NCBI RefSeq assembly: GCF_002929275.1
Contig: NZ_PJIK01000008.1
Location: 152,421-216,420, forward strand
From: Arthrobacter sp. ZGTC131
GTDB taxonomy: Bacteria > Actinomycetota > Actinomycetes > Actinomycetales > Micrococcaceae
DNA length: 64,000 nt
Direction of reading: 5' to 3'
Both the position numbers and the translations under genes were made by a program. A model generated the notes under the pieces. It had not been told where the DNA came from, searched no databases, and was given only the letters and a program-made list of their open reading frames with translations. Each line of letters opens with the position of its first letter. Position 1 is the first letter of the stretch. This document shows, one piece after another, positions 7,594 to 16,521 of this stretch.

Positions 7594-9068
7594 TGGCTGC
7601 ACTGATCCCGCCCGGAAGCGGAGGCCCGCCGCGGCCGGTCGAGCCAGCCCCGGACACAGCTCTTTCGGTCCGCGGCGGTGTGGGCGGGATCGCCTTCCAG
7701 CTGGAGGAGCTCGCAGCAGGTGCGGTCGAGCTGGACGGCCTCGCCAGGGACCTGGCATCCGTGGAGCTTGACGCCCACCGGGTCTGGACGGAACTGGGCT
7801 CTTACCAGAACGATCCGCCGTCCAGCGGGACCGAAGCGGTTACGGCCGTTTGGGAAGGGCGGCGGGCGGTCGCGGCTGTGCGCGAGGAACTGCAGGACAT
7901 GGCAACCCGGGTTCAGGCATGCCAGCGGGACTATGAAGTCGCCGAACAACGAAGCCGGGGCAACCTCCGCTCCGGAACCGATGCTCTCAGGCTCCTACCG
8001 GCCCAGCTGACGGACCTGCATCTGGGCGGACTTGGTGAACCCTTCCGCGCGGACTTCAGCAGGCTGTTGAACCGGGACAGCATGGAAGGGCTGACGGGCA
8101 ACTACCTGGTCATCATGGCCCTGCTAGGGGTGAATTCTCAGGCCGTCCTCGGTGCCGTCACCATGGCGGCAGCCACCGGGATGAAGGGATCCGGCGTCCC
8201 CGATGTCGTCCGCATGCTTGCCGGCGGTGTGATGCCCCACCTCAGGCCCCGCCCTGTTTCGGCGACGGCGACCTCGACGATGGAGATCACCCTTGACGCC
8301 TCTCCTGCCGGTCTTCTGGCCAGGGCCAAAGGTGTGGATGAGGACGGCCGCGGCAGGATCGAGGTCATCAGGACGGAACACGGCGGCCAGGAGGCGTTCG
8401 TCGTCATCGTCCCCGGCACCCAGCCGGGTGACGCAGGCGGTCCGAACCCCTTCGACGAGCACGGCATCGCCGAAGGCCTGGGCTACGGCTCTGCACACAC
8501 GAGTGCCGCGATCCGGGACTCCCTCCGGCAGGCAGGCGCGGAGGCGGGCGCCCAGGTGGTGGCCGTCGGCTACAGCCAGGGCGGAATCCACGCCATGAAC
8601 CTCAGCCAGGACAAGGCGTTCCTCGCGGAATTCGACCTCAAGTACGTGCTGACGGCAGGGTCACCGATAGGCGGCATCAACCCGGAGCCCGGGATCAGCA
8701 GCCTCCATCTGGAGCACCGGCAGGACTGGGTTCCGGGAGCGGACGGGGCGCCCAGCCCGGACACCCGGGACCGCGTCACCGTCACGCTTCAGAACCGGGT
8801 GCTGACGCCTGTGGGGGTGGACCCCGGTCTGGGGCCAGGCCACAGGCTGACCAACTATGAGGCCGGGGCACGGGCGGTGGCGGCGAGCAACGATCCGTCC
8901 CTCGTGGCGTCCACCGCCGCTCTTGCTGGCGTCGTGGGTGCCGGCGGAGCGGCTACCGCCACGCGCTTCCAGCTGGTCCGCGCTCCGAAGCCGCAGGAAT
9001 CCGGTCGATCTGACGTGGCTGGGCGCCGTGCGGAATGGTCGGACGTCCGCCCGCCCGGCGGCCGGTAG
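7593..9068 (+). CDS. Putative alpha/beta hydrolase with N-terminal helical (LXG/WXG-like) region
   Basis: A 491-residue protein starting at the ATG that overlaps the previous stop codon. Residues about 30-125 are helical and Ala/Glu-rich, like the N-terminal targeting region of type VII secretion effectors. Residues about 255-430 look like an alpha/beta hydrolase: a VVIVPGTQPGD strand and oxyanion region, the nucleophile elbow GYSQGG with Ser328, a later QDWVPG segment (candidate Asp378) and a GHRLTNY segment (candidate His418). No signal peptide is seen. Together with its coupled WXG100-like neighbour it could be a secreted lipase- or esterase-like effector. Family assignment is from pattern alone. 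Confidence 0.6.
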   Translation: MAALIPPGSGGPPRPVEPAPDTALSVRGGVGGIAFQLEELAAGAVELDGLARDLASVELDAHRVWTELGSYQNDPPSSGTEAVTAVWEGRRAVAAVREELQDMATRVQACQRDYEVAEQRSRGNLRSGTDALRLLPAQLTDLHLGGLGEPFRADFSRLLNRDSMEGLTGNYLVIMALLGVNSQAVLGAVTMAAATGMKGSGVPDVVRMLAGGVMPHLRPRPVSATATSTMEITLDASPAGLLARAKGVDEDGRGRIEVIRTEHGGQEAFVVIVPGTQPGDAGGPNPFDEHGIAEGLGYGSAHTSAAIRDSLRQAGAEAGAQVVAVGYSQGGIHAMNLSQDKAFLAEFDLKYVLTAGSPIGGINPEPGISSLHLEHRQDWVPGADGAPSPDTRDRVTVTLQNRVLTPVGVDPGLGPGHRLTNYEAGARAVAASNDPSLVASTAALAGVVGAGGAATATRFQLVRAPKPQESGRSDVAGRRAEWSDVRPPGGR

Positions 9069-9145
9069 CGCGGATTCCGCGGCGGGCTGTCTGTCCGGCG
9101 GCCGTCTTTGCCGCCGCCGGCGCCGTGTTGTGCCGGTCCGCGCCG

Positions 9146-9574
9146 CTAGCGGCGACGGGCGCCGGGAAGCCTGTCGGCCACGAGGGAAATGATGGTGATG
9201 ATGATAGCGGCCAGTACGGCGGTCCAGAAGAAGGAGTCGATGGTGAAATGCACCGGCGTGTTGCTGCTGATCCAGGACGTCAGGTAGAGCATGGCCGCGT
9301 TGATCACGATAGTGAATAGCCCCAGCGTGAGGATGGTGATGGGGAGGGAGAGGAAACTGATCACCGGCCGCACGAAGGCGTTCACCAGCCCGAAAATAAG
9401 GCCGATGAACAGGTAGGCCAGGATGACGCCCACCGCATCGGTTCCCTGGCTGACACCCGACTTCGCCACCGCCTCCGTGGTGGCGGACGTCGAGATCTCC
9501 AGCCCGGGCAGAATCCAGCTGGCAACCCACAGCGCCAGGCCGTTGATGATGACCCGCACGATGAAAGACCGCAT
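9146..9574 (-). CDS. Phage holin family 4-type membrane protein
   Basis: A 142-residue integral membrane protein with four predicted helices and short loops: an N-terminal INGLALWVASWILPG helix, then LFIGLIFGLVNAFVRP, TILTLGLFTIVINAAMLYL and a C-terminal helix ending in basic residues. The GLVNAFVRPVI motif is characteristic of the chromosomal 'phage holin family protein' (Phage_holin_4_2) group, widespread in bacteria that have no prophage nearby. Nothing phage-like is visible around it. Function unknown; probably an inner membrane protein. Confidence 0.8.
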   Translation of the reverse strand: MRSFIVRVIINGLALWVASWILPGLEISTSATTEAVAKSGVSQGTDAVGVILAYLFIGLIFGLVNAFVRPVISFLSLPITILTLGLFTIVINAAMLYLTSWISSNTPVHFTIDSFFWTAVLAAIIITIISLVADRLPGARRR

Positions 9575-9623
9575 GCGCCCATGCTTTCACACCGGCCTGA
9601 AGAACGCAGGCGCCCCCCGGACG

Positions 9624-9661
9624 AACGCCCGGCGGTGCGTTGTTCCGCTCCGCCGGGCGTT
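9624..9661 (-). terminator. Stem-loop between the phosphodiesterase-like gene and the holin-like gene
   Basis: AACGCCCGGCGG at 9624-9635 pairs perfectly with CCGCCGGGCGTT at 9650-9661 (12 bp, 14-base loop). It lies about 40 bases past the stop codon of the minus-strand endonuclease/exonuclease/phosphatase gene. Confidence 0.55.
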
Positions 9662-9701
9662 CCGGGTGGTCCCGGACGGGCCGAGTCCAGGCCGAGTACA
9701 G

Positions 9702-10574
9702 CTAGCGAACGAGGCCGTTGGGCTTCTGCGCCACGGACACGTCGGCGATGATGGGCAGGTGGTCGGACGCCGTCGTCCTAAGGACCTCCGCGAAGCGGGG
9801 CCGGATGTCGCCGTGGCCCAGAATGTAGTCGATGCGGCTGACGGGGTTTTCCACAGGCATGGTGTAGTCCGTGTCCTGGCCGAGCGCTGCGAAGACATCC
9901 GTGAACCGCGTCATGAGCTGCTGCATCTCCGTGGACGTCGGAATCGCATTCAGGTCGCCCACGAGCAGGGATGGCCGGCCGGATCCGGAGGTGATGCCCA
10001 GGATTTCCTTGACCTGCAGCTGGCGCTGCTCGCTGCGTCGGTGGTCGAGGTGGGTGTTGTAGAAGCTGATGTGGTTGCCCTCGACGTTGATGACCGTCTC
10101 CAGCAGGCCGCGCTGCTCCGTGGGCTTCTCCGCGTACTGGATGTTGGTGAGCAGGTGGTTCTCCGAACTCAGGATGGGGTACTTGCTCAGGACGGCCGTG
10201 CCATACTGGCGCCGGTCCGTATGACCCGGTTCCGGGTCCAGATCCAGGTTGGGGGCGTAGGCGTAGTGCATGTTGAGGCGCTCAGCCAGCCATGCCGCCT
10301 GATCCTGGTAGGCACTACGGGCGGACCAGTGCCGGTCCACTTCCTGGAGGCCCACAATCTGCGCCCCGCTGGATTCGATCTCGCGCGCGATCCGGTCCAG
10401 GTCGAGCACATCTCCGCCGTCGGCCCCGTGGTGGATGTTGAACGACATGACCCGGATCTCGCTCAGGCGGGTCGTGTTTGCGTCGTCCTGGGCGGTGGCC
10501 GGAGCGGTGGCGGCGAGCACACTGGCGACGGCCAGGGCGGCAGCAGAGAGGGTCACGGCTAGTTTTCGCATCAT
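9702..10574 (-). CDS. Secreted endonuclease/exonuclease/phosphatase family protein
   Basis: A 290-residue exported protein. Residues 1-30 form a signal peptide (Lys-containing start, hydrophobic core, Ala-x-Ala site near APATAQ). The mature part has the EEP fold motifs in order: VMSFNIHHGAD, IVGLQEVDRHW (metal-binding Glu), FYNTHLDHR (catalytic His/Asp region), LLVGDLNAIP (Asp-x-Asn) and DYILGHG with a final SDHLPI. This is the set found in sphingomyelinase-like and other Mg-dependent phosphodiesterases. The start is the first of two adjacent ATGs. Substrate unknown. The gene is divergent from a HisC-like gene. Confidence 0.86.
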   Translation of the reverse strand: MMRKLAVTLSAAALAVASVLAATAPATAQDDANTTRLSEIRVMSFNIHHGADGGDVLDLDRIAREIESSGAQIVGLQEVDRHWSARSAYQDQAAWLAERLNMHYAYAPNLDLDPEPGHTDRRQYGTAVLSKYPILSSENHLLTNIQYAEKPTEQRGLLETVINVEGNHISFYNTHLDHRRSEQRQLQVKEILGITSGSGRPSLLVGDLNAIPTSTEMQQLMTRFTDVFAALGQDTDYTMPVENPVSRIDYILGHGDIRPRFAEVLRTTASDHLPIIADVSVAQKPNGLVR

Positions 10575-10703
10575 CGTGTGGTGTCTTTCTGGTTGGTCCT
10601 CGTGGGTTCCCCAGTCCACCAGCGCTGGGTGACGAAGGGGCCACATATTGGTGAACGGCGCAGGGCCCGCAGGAGAGGAGTGCCGCGAAGTAGGCTAGTT
10701 GGC

Positions 10704-11822
10704 ATGACCTCATCAGAGACCACGGCGGGCAGCGTCAGGCCGAGACCGGTCGTTGACCGGCTGCCCCGCTACGCCGCAGGCAAACCGCCCGTCGCCGTCG
10801 ACGGCCTGGCCAGCTACAAACTGTCATCCAACGAAAACCCGCTGCCGCCGATTCCGGCCGTGGCCGAGGCCATCGCGGCCCAGACCGACTTCAACCGGTA
10901 CCCGGACCCCCTGACCACCAAGCTCCGGGCTGCGCTCGCCGACTTCCTGGACGTGCCAGCCGAGGACATCGTCACCGGTGCCGGCAGCCTGGGGGCCCTC
11001 AACCAACTGCTGACCACCTTTGCCGGACAGAACGACGACGGCAAAGCCGACGAAGTGATCTACGCCTGGCGTTCCTTCGAGGCCTACCCCATTTCTGTCG
11101 GCCTCGCCGGAGCCGAGAGCGTGCGGATTCCGCTGACGCCGGACGGCCGCCATGATCTCGACGCCATGGTGGCCGCCGTGACCGTGCGCACCAAGGTGAT
11201 CCTGCTGTGCACGCCGAACAACCCCACCGGCCCCATCCTCACAGCAGAGGAAACGGAGCGCTTCATCAACGCGGTGCCGTCGGATGTGGTGGTGGTCATC
11301 GATGAGGCCTACCAGGAGTTCGTGCGGGCGGAAGACGCCGTGGACGGCATCCGCATGTACCGGAAGTACCCGAACGTCGTGGTGCTCCGGACCTTCTCCA
11401 AGGCGCACGGCCTGGCCGGCCTCCGCGTGGGCTACAGCGTCTCCCAGCCGGAACTCACCCAGTACTTGCGCGTCGCCGCGACGCCGTTTGCCGTGTCCCA
11501 GATCGCAGAGCAGGCCGCGGTGGTGTCCCTGCAGAATTTTGATCAAGTTGTAGAAAGGGTACAAAGCCTGGTGGATGAGCGGGACCGCGTGACGGCCGGC
11601 CTCCGGGAGCTCGGCTGGTTCGTTCCGGAGGCGCAAGGGAATTTCGTCTGGCTGAATCTGGGCGAGAACAGCACCGAGTTCGCCCAGCTGGCCGGGGAAC
11701 ACGCCCTGTCCGTGCGTGCCTTCGGCAACGAGGGCGTCCGGGTCAGCATCGGCGAGGCCGAGGCCAACACCCGCTTCCTCGAGCTCTGTGCGATCTATAC
11801 AAAACCCCCGCAGCGTTCCTAG
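10704..11822 (+). CDS. hisC: Histidinol-phosphate aminotransferase-like PLP enzyme
   Basis: A 372-residue fold-type I aminotransferase of the HisC subgroup. Visible landmarks are SSNENPLPP at 41-49 (substrate and phosphate region), NNPTGP at 172-177, the PLP-binding Asp200 and Tyr203 in VVIDEAYQEF, and the Schiff-base Lys233 in RTFSKAHGLAGLRVGY with Arg241. HisC converts imidazole acetol phosphate to histidinol phosphate; in actinobacteria close homologues outside the his operon often act on phenylalanine or related keto acids. It lies alone between a divergent exoenzyme gene and the keto acid dehydrogenase operon, so housekeeping hisC versus an aromatic aminotransferase (Pat) is not settled. 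Confidence 0.85.
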   Translation: MTSSETTAGSVRPRPVVDRLPRYAAGKPPVAVDGLASYKLSSNENPLPPIPAVAEAIAAQTDFNRYPDPLTTKLRAALADFLDVPAEDIVTGAGSLGALNQLLTTFAGQNDDGKADEVIYAWRSFEAYPISVGLAGAESVRIPLTPDGRHDLDAMVAAVTVRTKVILLCTPNNPTGPILTAEETERFINAVPSDVVVVIDEAYQEFVRAEDAVDGIRMYRKYPNVVVLRTFSKAHGLAGLRVGYSVSQPELTQYLRVAATPFAVSQIAEQAAVVSLQNFDQVVERVQSLVDERDRVTAGLRELGWFVPEAQGNFVWLNLGENSTEFAQLAGEHALSVRAFGNEGVRVSIGEAEANTRFLELCAIYTKPPQRS

Positions 11823-11881
11823 CGGTTAACAAACGCCCCTTGGGGGTTACGCCGGATAAAGTAAGGAACAGTAAGCCAGAA

Positions 11882-11923
11882 ATATATGCCCCGCCCGGAA
11901 TGCATTCCGTTTGAGGCATATAT
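11882..11923. promoter_or_regulatory. Nested 42-bp palindrome upstream of the keto acid dehydrogenase operon
   Basis: ATATATGCC at 11882-11890 is the exact reverse complement of GGCATATAT at 11915-11923. Exactly midway lies the perfect 12-bp palindrome GGAATGCATTCC at 11897-11908, with 6-base spacers on both sides. It is 47 bases before the ATG of the E1 alpha gene, in an AT-rich patch unlike its surroundings. It looks like an operator for a dimer or a pair of dimers, or the core of the promoter. The binding protein is unknown; Lrp-type regulators often control such operons. Confidence 0.65.
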
Positions 11924-11970
11924 CCCAGCGACATTGCAGCGCATCCGGATGCGGCAAGCAAGGAGACGGT

Positions 11971-13203
11971 ATGGGCGCCACACATCTGCCCTCCACCGAG
12001 TTCGACGGAACAGGGTTGGACGACCAGCTCGAGGCGGAGGCCGAAGCCGCCCTTGGCGAGCCGGCGGCCGAGATGGTCCAGTTATTGGGGCCGGACGGCA
12101 CCCTCGGCACGGACTCCGTGTTCTCCGAGTACGCCCAACGGCTGGACGCGGAGAAGCTTCGCGGCTTCTATGCGGACATGGCCGCGATCCGGCGCTTCGA
12201 CCAGGAGGCCACGGCGCTTCAGCGCCAGGGCCAGCTGGCGCTGTGGGTTCCACTGACCGGGCAGGAAGCCGCGCAGATCGGTTCCGGCCGCGCCAGCCAG
12301 CCCCAGGATTACATCTTCCCGACGTACCGTGAGCACGGCGTGGCCCTGACCCGGAACGTGGATCTGGCCGAGCTCCTCCGGCAGTTCCGCGGCATCTCCA
12401 ACGGCGGCTGGAACCCCAAGGACACGAACTTCCACCTGTACACGCTGGTTCTTGCTGCCCAGACCCCGCATGCGGTCGGCTACGCGATGGGGATCCAGCG
12501 CGACCAGCGGCTCGCGGAGGCCAACGGCCTGGCGGAGTCCGGAACGGCTGAGCCGAAGGCCGCCGTCATGGTCTACTTCGGTGACGGCGCCAGCTCCGAG
12601 GGGGACGTCCATGAGTCCATGGTGTTTGCCTCCTCCTACAATGCGCCGGTGGTCTTCTTCTGCCAGAACAACCACTGGGCCATCTCCGTGCCCACGGCCG
12701 TGCAGACCCGCATCCCGCTGTCCAACCGCGCCAAGGGTTACGGATTCCCGGGCATCCGGGTGGACGGCAACGACGTCATCGCCGTGCACGCCGTCACGGA
12801 GTGGGCCCTCGAGCACGCACGCCAGGGCAACGGCCCGGTGTTGATCGAGGCCTTCACCTACCGCGTCGGGGCGCACACGACGGCCGACGATCCCACGAAG
12901 TACCGCGAGTCCTCGGAAGAGGCGCTGTGGCGGGCCAAGGACCCGCTGGAGCGGCTGGAGAAGTACCTCCGCTCCGAGGGCATGGCCGACGACGCTTTCT
13001 TCGAGCAGGTGACTGCCGACGGCAACGAACTCGCCGCCTACATCCGCAAATCCACCTACGAATCGGACGCCCCGGACATCCGGACGGCATTCGCCAACAC
13101 GTACGTGGAGGCGCATCCGCTTGTGGCCGAAGAGCTGGCCTGGTTCGAGGACTACAGTGCGGGATTCGCCGGCGAGGACGCTGCAGAAGGGGCAGGCAAC
13201 TGA
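11971..13203 (+). CDS. 2-oxo acid dehydrogenase E1 component, alpha subunit (branched-chain type)
   Basis: A 410-residue thiamin-diphosphate subunit. The TPP motif is clear: YFGDGASSEGDVHE with a downstream NNHWAIS giving the GDG-x(about 25)-N pattern. PTYREHG and NFHLYT-type segments and a phosphorylation-loop-like YRVGAHTTADDPTKYR region match branched-chain keto acid or pyruvate E1 alpha. In actinobacteria the main pyruvate dehydrogenase is the single-chain AceE, so this alpha/beta type most likely serves branched-chain 2-oxo acids (BkdA). The start is ATG at 11971 with AAGGAG upstream; an earlier start would run through the palindrome. Its TGA overlaps the next ATG (TGATG). Confidence 0.9.
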   Translation: MGATHLPSTEFDGTGLDDQLEAEAEAALGEPAAEMVQLLGPDGTLGTDSVFSEYAQRLDAEKLRGFYADMAAIRRFDQEATALQRQGQLALWVPLTGQEAAQIGSGRASQPQDYIFPTYREHGVALTRNVDLAELLRQFRGISNGGWNPKDTNFHLYTLVLAAQTPHAVGYAMGIQRDQRLAEANGLAESGTAEPKAAVMVYFGDGASSEGDVHESMVFASSYNAPVVFFCQNNHWAISVPTAVQTRIPLSNRAKGYGFPGIRVDGNDVIAVHAVTEWALEHARQGNGPVLIEAFTYRVGAHTTADDPTKYRESSEEALWRAKDPLERLEKYLRSEGMADDAFFEQVTADGNELAAYIRKSTYESDAPDIRTAFANTYVEAHPLVAEELAWFEDYSAGFAGEDAAEGAGN

Positions 13204-14183
13204 TGACCACCATGACCATCGCCAAGGCCATCAACGAGGGCCTGCGCGCCACCCTCAGCAACAACCCGAAGTCCCTCCTGATGGGCGAGGACATCGGACC
13301 GCTCGGCGGCGTCTACCGCGTCACCGACGGCCTGATCGCCGAGTTCGGCGCGGACCGTGTGGTCGACACGCCGCTCGCGGAGTCCGGGATCGTCGGCACG
13401 GCCATCGGCCTGGCGCTGCGCGGCTACCTGCCCGTCTGTGAGATCCAGTTCGACGGCTTCGTCTTCCCGGGCTTCAACCAGATCACCACGCAGCTGGCCA
13501 AGATGCATTCGCGCAGCAGCGGAAACCTGACCGTTCCCGTGGTCATCCGCATCCCCTACGGCGGAGGCATCGGCTCGATCGAGCACCACTCCGAGTCGCC
13601 CGAGGCCCTGTTCGCCCACACCGCCGGGCTCCGCATCATCACCCCGTCCAACCCGCACGACGCCTACTGGATGATCCAGCAGGCCGTGGCCTGCCAGGAC
13701 CCGGTGATCGTCTTCGAACCGAAACGCCGCTACTGGCTCAAGGGCGAGGTGGACACCGGGGCGGCCGGCCTGGCCGAGGATCCCTTCAAGGCCCACGTGG
13801 TCCGCGGGGGCACCGACGCCACCGTGGTGGTCTACGGCCCGCTGGTTCCCGTGGCCCTTGCAGCCGCCAACGCCGCCGAGGAAGACGGACGCAGCGTCGA
13901 AGTCGTCGACCTCCGCTCCATCTCGCCGATCGACTTCGACACGATCGAAGCGTCGGTCAAGAAAACGGGCCGCCTGATCGTGGCCCACGAGGCCCCCACA
14001 TTCGGCGGCATCGGCGGCGAAATCGCAGCACGGATCAGCGAACGCGCCTTCCATTCCCTGGAGGCCCCGGTCATCCGCGTGGGCGGTTTCCACATGCCGT
14101 ACCCCGTGGCAAAGGTCGAAGAGGATTACCTGCCGGACATCGACCGCATCCTTGAGGCGCTGGACCGCACCTTCACGTACTGA
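13203..14183 (+). CDS. 2-oxo acid dehydrogenase E1 component, beta subunit (branched-chain type)
   Basis: A 326-residue transketolase-like subunit, coupled to the alpha gene by a one-base overlap (TGATG). It shows LLMGEDIGPLGGVYRVTDGL (the Glu that activates TPP), DTPLAESGIVGTAIGLALRG, the EIQFDGFVFPGFNQI segment and the C-terminal VVDLRSISPIDFDTI and VAHEAPTFGGIGGEI segments of the family. It pairs with the alpha subunit to form the E1 heterotetramer that decarboxylates 2-oxo acids and passes the acyl group to E2. Confidence 0.92.
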   Translation: MTTMTIAKAINEGLRATLSNNPKSLLMGEDIGPLGGVYRVTDGLIAEFGADRVVDTPLAESGIVGTAIGLALRGYLPVCEIQFDGFVFPGFNQITTQLAKMHSRSSGNLTVPVVIRIPYGGGIGSIEHHSESPEALFAHTAGLRIITPSNPHDAYWMIQQAVACQDPVIVFEPKRRYWLKGEVDTGAAGLAEDPFKAHVVRGGTDATVVVYGPLVPVALAAANAAEEDGRSVEVVDLRSISPIDFDTIEASVKKTGRLIVAHEAPTFGGIGGEIAARISERAFHSLEAPVIRVGGFHMPYPVAKVEEDYLPDIDRILEALDRTFTY

Positions 14184-14267
14184 AGCCTGCGCCTTTACCG
14201 TCACCTTCGCCTACCGGCGTCTCCGTGCACTGGCCGGACCGCCTGAGCTTTCGAACCCGAGGACCCC

Positions 14268-15803
14268 ATGACGCTGAACAAGTTCAACCTCCCCGATGTC
14301 GGCGAGGGCCTGACCGAGGCCGAGATCGTCTCCTGGAAGGTCAAGCCGGGCGACACCGTGGCCATCAACGATGTCCTCTGCGAAATTGAGACCGCGAAGT
14401 CCCTCGTGGAGCTGCCGTCGCCGTTCGCCGGCACCGTCACGGAGCTGCTGGTCCCCGAAGGCGTGACCGTCGACGTCGGGACGGCCATCATCAGCGTGTC
14501 CGACGTCGTCGCGGGCGACCCCACCCCGGCGGATGTGCCGGCGCCGGTCCCGCCGACAGCCGCACCTGCGGCACCGATGTACGGAAAGCTTGCGGCCGAC
14601 GTCGGGCCCGTTTCCAACGGCGGAGCTTCCGACGGCGGCCTGGCCAGCGGTCCGCTGGTGGGGTCCGGGCCCAAGGCCGACGCCGTCAAGCGCCGCCCGC
14701 GCAGGGCGCGGACCGAGATTCCGGCGGACCCGATCCACGGTGCTCCGGAGATCGAGCCTGTCCAGCCCCGGTCTGCGGAGGCTGTGCTGGACGCCCCGGT
14801 TCCGCCGGTCTCAACCGGCGGCCCGGTTGCGGCGGGTCCGGCAGGCTCCATCAGCGGGCTGGCTGACAAACCCACGCTCGGCGGTACCATCACCGGGCTC
14901 GTAAACAAGGTCCTGGCCAAGCCGCCGGTGCGCAAGATCGCCCGGGACCTGGGGATTGACCTGGCCGACGTCGTCGCCACCGGCGCCCGTGGCGAGGTCA
15001 CCCGGGAGGACCTGGTCAGCTACCAGTCGCAACGGGACGCGGAGCTGGACAAGGCCGACACGTTCTGGGGCAAGTCGGGCCGGCCGCAGGACCAGCGGAT
15101 CGAACGGATCCCGGTCAAGGGCGTCCGGAAGGCCACCGCGAAGGCCATGGTGGAATCGGCGTTCTCCGCCCCGCACGTCAGCATCTTCGTGGATGTGGAC
15201 GCCAGCCGCACCATGGAGTTCGTCAAGCGGCTCAAGGCCTCCCGCGATTTCGAGGGTATCCGGGTCTCCCCGCTGCTGATTCTTGCCAAGGCAGTCGTCT
15301 GGGCCGCGGCGCGCAATCCCAGCGTGAACGCCACGTGGGTGGACAACCCGGACGGCAGCGATACCGCGGAGATCCACGTCAAGCACTTCATGAACCTCGG
15401 CATTGCCGCGGCCACGCCGCGGGGCCTGATGGTCCCGAACATCAAGAACGCCCAGGACCTTTCGCTCAAGGAGCTTGCACTGGCGCTGAACGACCTCGCC
15501 ACCACGGCCCGTGCGGGCAAGACCCAGCCGTCCCAGATGCAGGGCGGCACCCTGACCGTCACGAACATCGGGGCCCTCGGCATCGATACCGGCACGCCCA
15601 TCATCAATCCCGGCGAAGTGGCCATCGTGGCCTTCGGCACCATCAAGCAGAAGCCGTGGGTGCTGGACGGCGAGGTCATTCCGCGGTGGATCACCACGCT
15701 CGGCGGTTCCTTCGACCACCGTGTGGTGGACGGCGACCTCTCAGCCCGCTTCATGGCCGACGTTGCCTCCATCCTTGAGGAGCCGGCCCTGCTGCTTGAC
15801 TGA
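14268..15803 (+). CDS. Dihydrolipoamide acyltransferase (E2) of the branched-chain-type complex
   Basis: A 511-residue E2 with one lipoyl domain (residues 1-78; lipoylated Lys44 in [11 protein letters not shown]), a long Ala/Pro/Gly linker (about 85-215), a peripheral subunit-binding domain (about 216-250, [17 protein letters not shown]...GEVTREDL) and the trimeric acyltransferase core (about 275-511) with the catalytic FDHRVVDGD motif (His484, Asp487). It transfers the acyl group from E1 to CoA. It follows E1 beta by 84 bases. No dihydrolipoamide dehydrogenase gene follows, so E3 must come from elsewhere in the genome, as is usual in this group. Confidence 0.93.
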   Translation: MTLNKFNLPDVGEGLTEAEIVSWKVKPGDTVAINDVLCEIETAKSLVELPSPFAGTVTELLVPEGVTVDVGTAIISVSDVVAGDPTPADVPAPVPPTAAPAAPMYGKLAADVGPVSNGGASDGGLASGPLVGSGPKADAVKRRPRRARTEIPADPIHGAPEIEPVQPRSAEAVLDAPVPPVSTGGPVAAGPAGSISGLADKPTLGGTITGLVNKVLAKPPVRKIARDLGIDLADVVATGARGEVTREDLVSYQSQRDAELDKADTFWGKSGRPQDQRIERIPVKGVRKATAKAMVESAFSAPHVSIFVDVDASRTMEFVKRLKASRDFEGIRVSPLLILAKAVVWAAARNPSVNATWVDNPDGSDTAEIHVKHFMNLGIAAATPRGLMVPNIKNAQDLSLKELALALNDLATTARAGKTQPSQMQGGTLTVTNIGALGIDTGTPIINPGEVAIVAFGTIKQKPWVLDGEVIPRWITTLGGSFDHRVVDGDLSARFMADVASILEEPALLLD

Positions 15804-15909
15804 TTCGGCCCTTGCCAAGGCCACGGCCGGGGCAAGGGCCGCGGCCGGGGGTCGCGGAAGCGGAAGGCGGAACTGTGGGCGGAACGGCACCTTCGTGAAC
15901 ATTCGTGCC

Positions 15910-16503
15910 ATGAACCTTGCGGCCAGGGTGATCACGGAGCTCTTTCAGCCAACGGTCACTGTGGCCCTGCTGCTGCTGTTCAGCCCCGCCGTTGAACCGG
16001 GGTTCCCGGGTACGGCGTGGTTCGGTGCCGTGGCGGTGCTGTTTGTGTGCGTGCTGCCGCTGGCCGCCGTCGTACTGCTGGTCCGGCTGGGGAAGGTGAC
16101 GGACCACCACGTCAGCGACCGCCGGCAGCGCGCCCCGGTGCTGGCCATGGCAGCAGTGTCGCTGCTGGCCGGACTATGCCTGTTGCTAGCCATCGACGCT
16201 CCGCGCAGCGTGATAGCGATGATGCTGGCGACCGTGGGCGGAGTGGCGGTGCTTGCTGTCATCAGCCTCTTCTGGAAAATCAGCGGGCACGCTGGGTCCA
16301 TCGCCTTCGCCACGGCCGTCGCGGTCCTGACGCTGGGCGCCCCGTGGAGTCCGGTGCTGCTGCTGATCCCCGCGGTCTGCTGGTCCCGGGTGGTGCTCCG
16401 CGCGCACACGGTGGCCCAGGTGGTGGCCGGCGCGGTGGTTGGCGGCGGCGTCACCACGCTGCTGTGGTGGCTGCTCCTGGAACTGACAGTCCGCCGCGCG
16501 TGA
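15910..16503 (+). CDS. PAP2-like membrane phosphatase family protein
   Basis: A 197-residue integral membrane protein with five or six helices. The segment VTDHHVSDRRQRAPV (about residues 62-76) is a K/R-x-x-D-R-x-x-R-like element; the C-terminal half has FWKISGHAGSIAFATA and SRVVLRAHTVAQVVAGAVVG, with a Ser-Gly-His and an Arg-x-x-x-His arrangement like motifs 2 and 3 of PAP2 lipid phosphatases. The ATG at 15910 is chosen; a GTG five codons earlier is possible. It follows E2 by about 105 bases and may be read from its own promoter. Substrate unknown, possibly an isoprenoid or phosphatidic lipid phosphate. Confidence 0.7.
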   Translation: MNLAARVITELFQPTVTVALLLLFSPAVEPGFPGTAWFGAVAVLFVCVLPLAAVVLLVRLGKVTDHHVSDRRQRAPVLAMAAVSLLAGLCLLLAIDAPRSVIAMMLATVGGVAVLAVISLFWKISGHAGSIAFATAVAVLTLGAPWSPVLLLIPAVCWSRVVLRAHTVAQVVAGAVVGGGVTTLLWWLLLELTVRRA

Positions 16504-16521
16504 CGCCGCCGGAGCCGAGCC

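Noticed and set aside
9146-9574. A holin-like gene as sign of a prophage
   Set aside because: No integrase, capsid, portal or lysin genes are nearby. This family of membrane proteins is common in bacterial chromosomes.
11911-11970. An upstream start for the E1 alpha gene
   Set aside because: It would place the start inside the nested palindrome; ATG 11971 has AAGGAG at the right distance.
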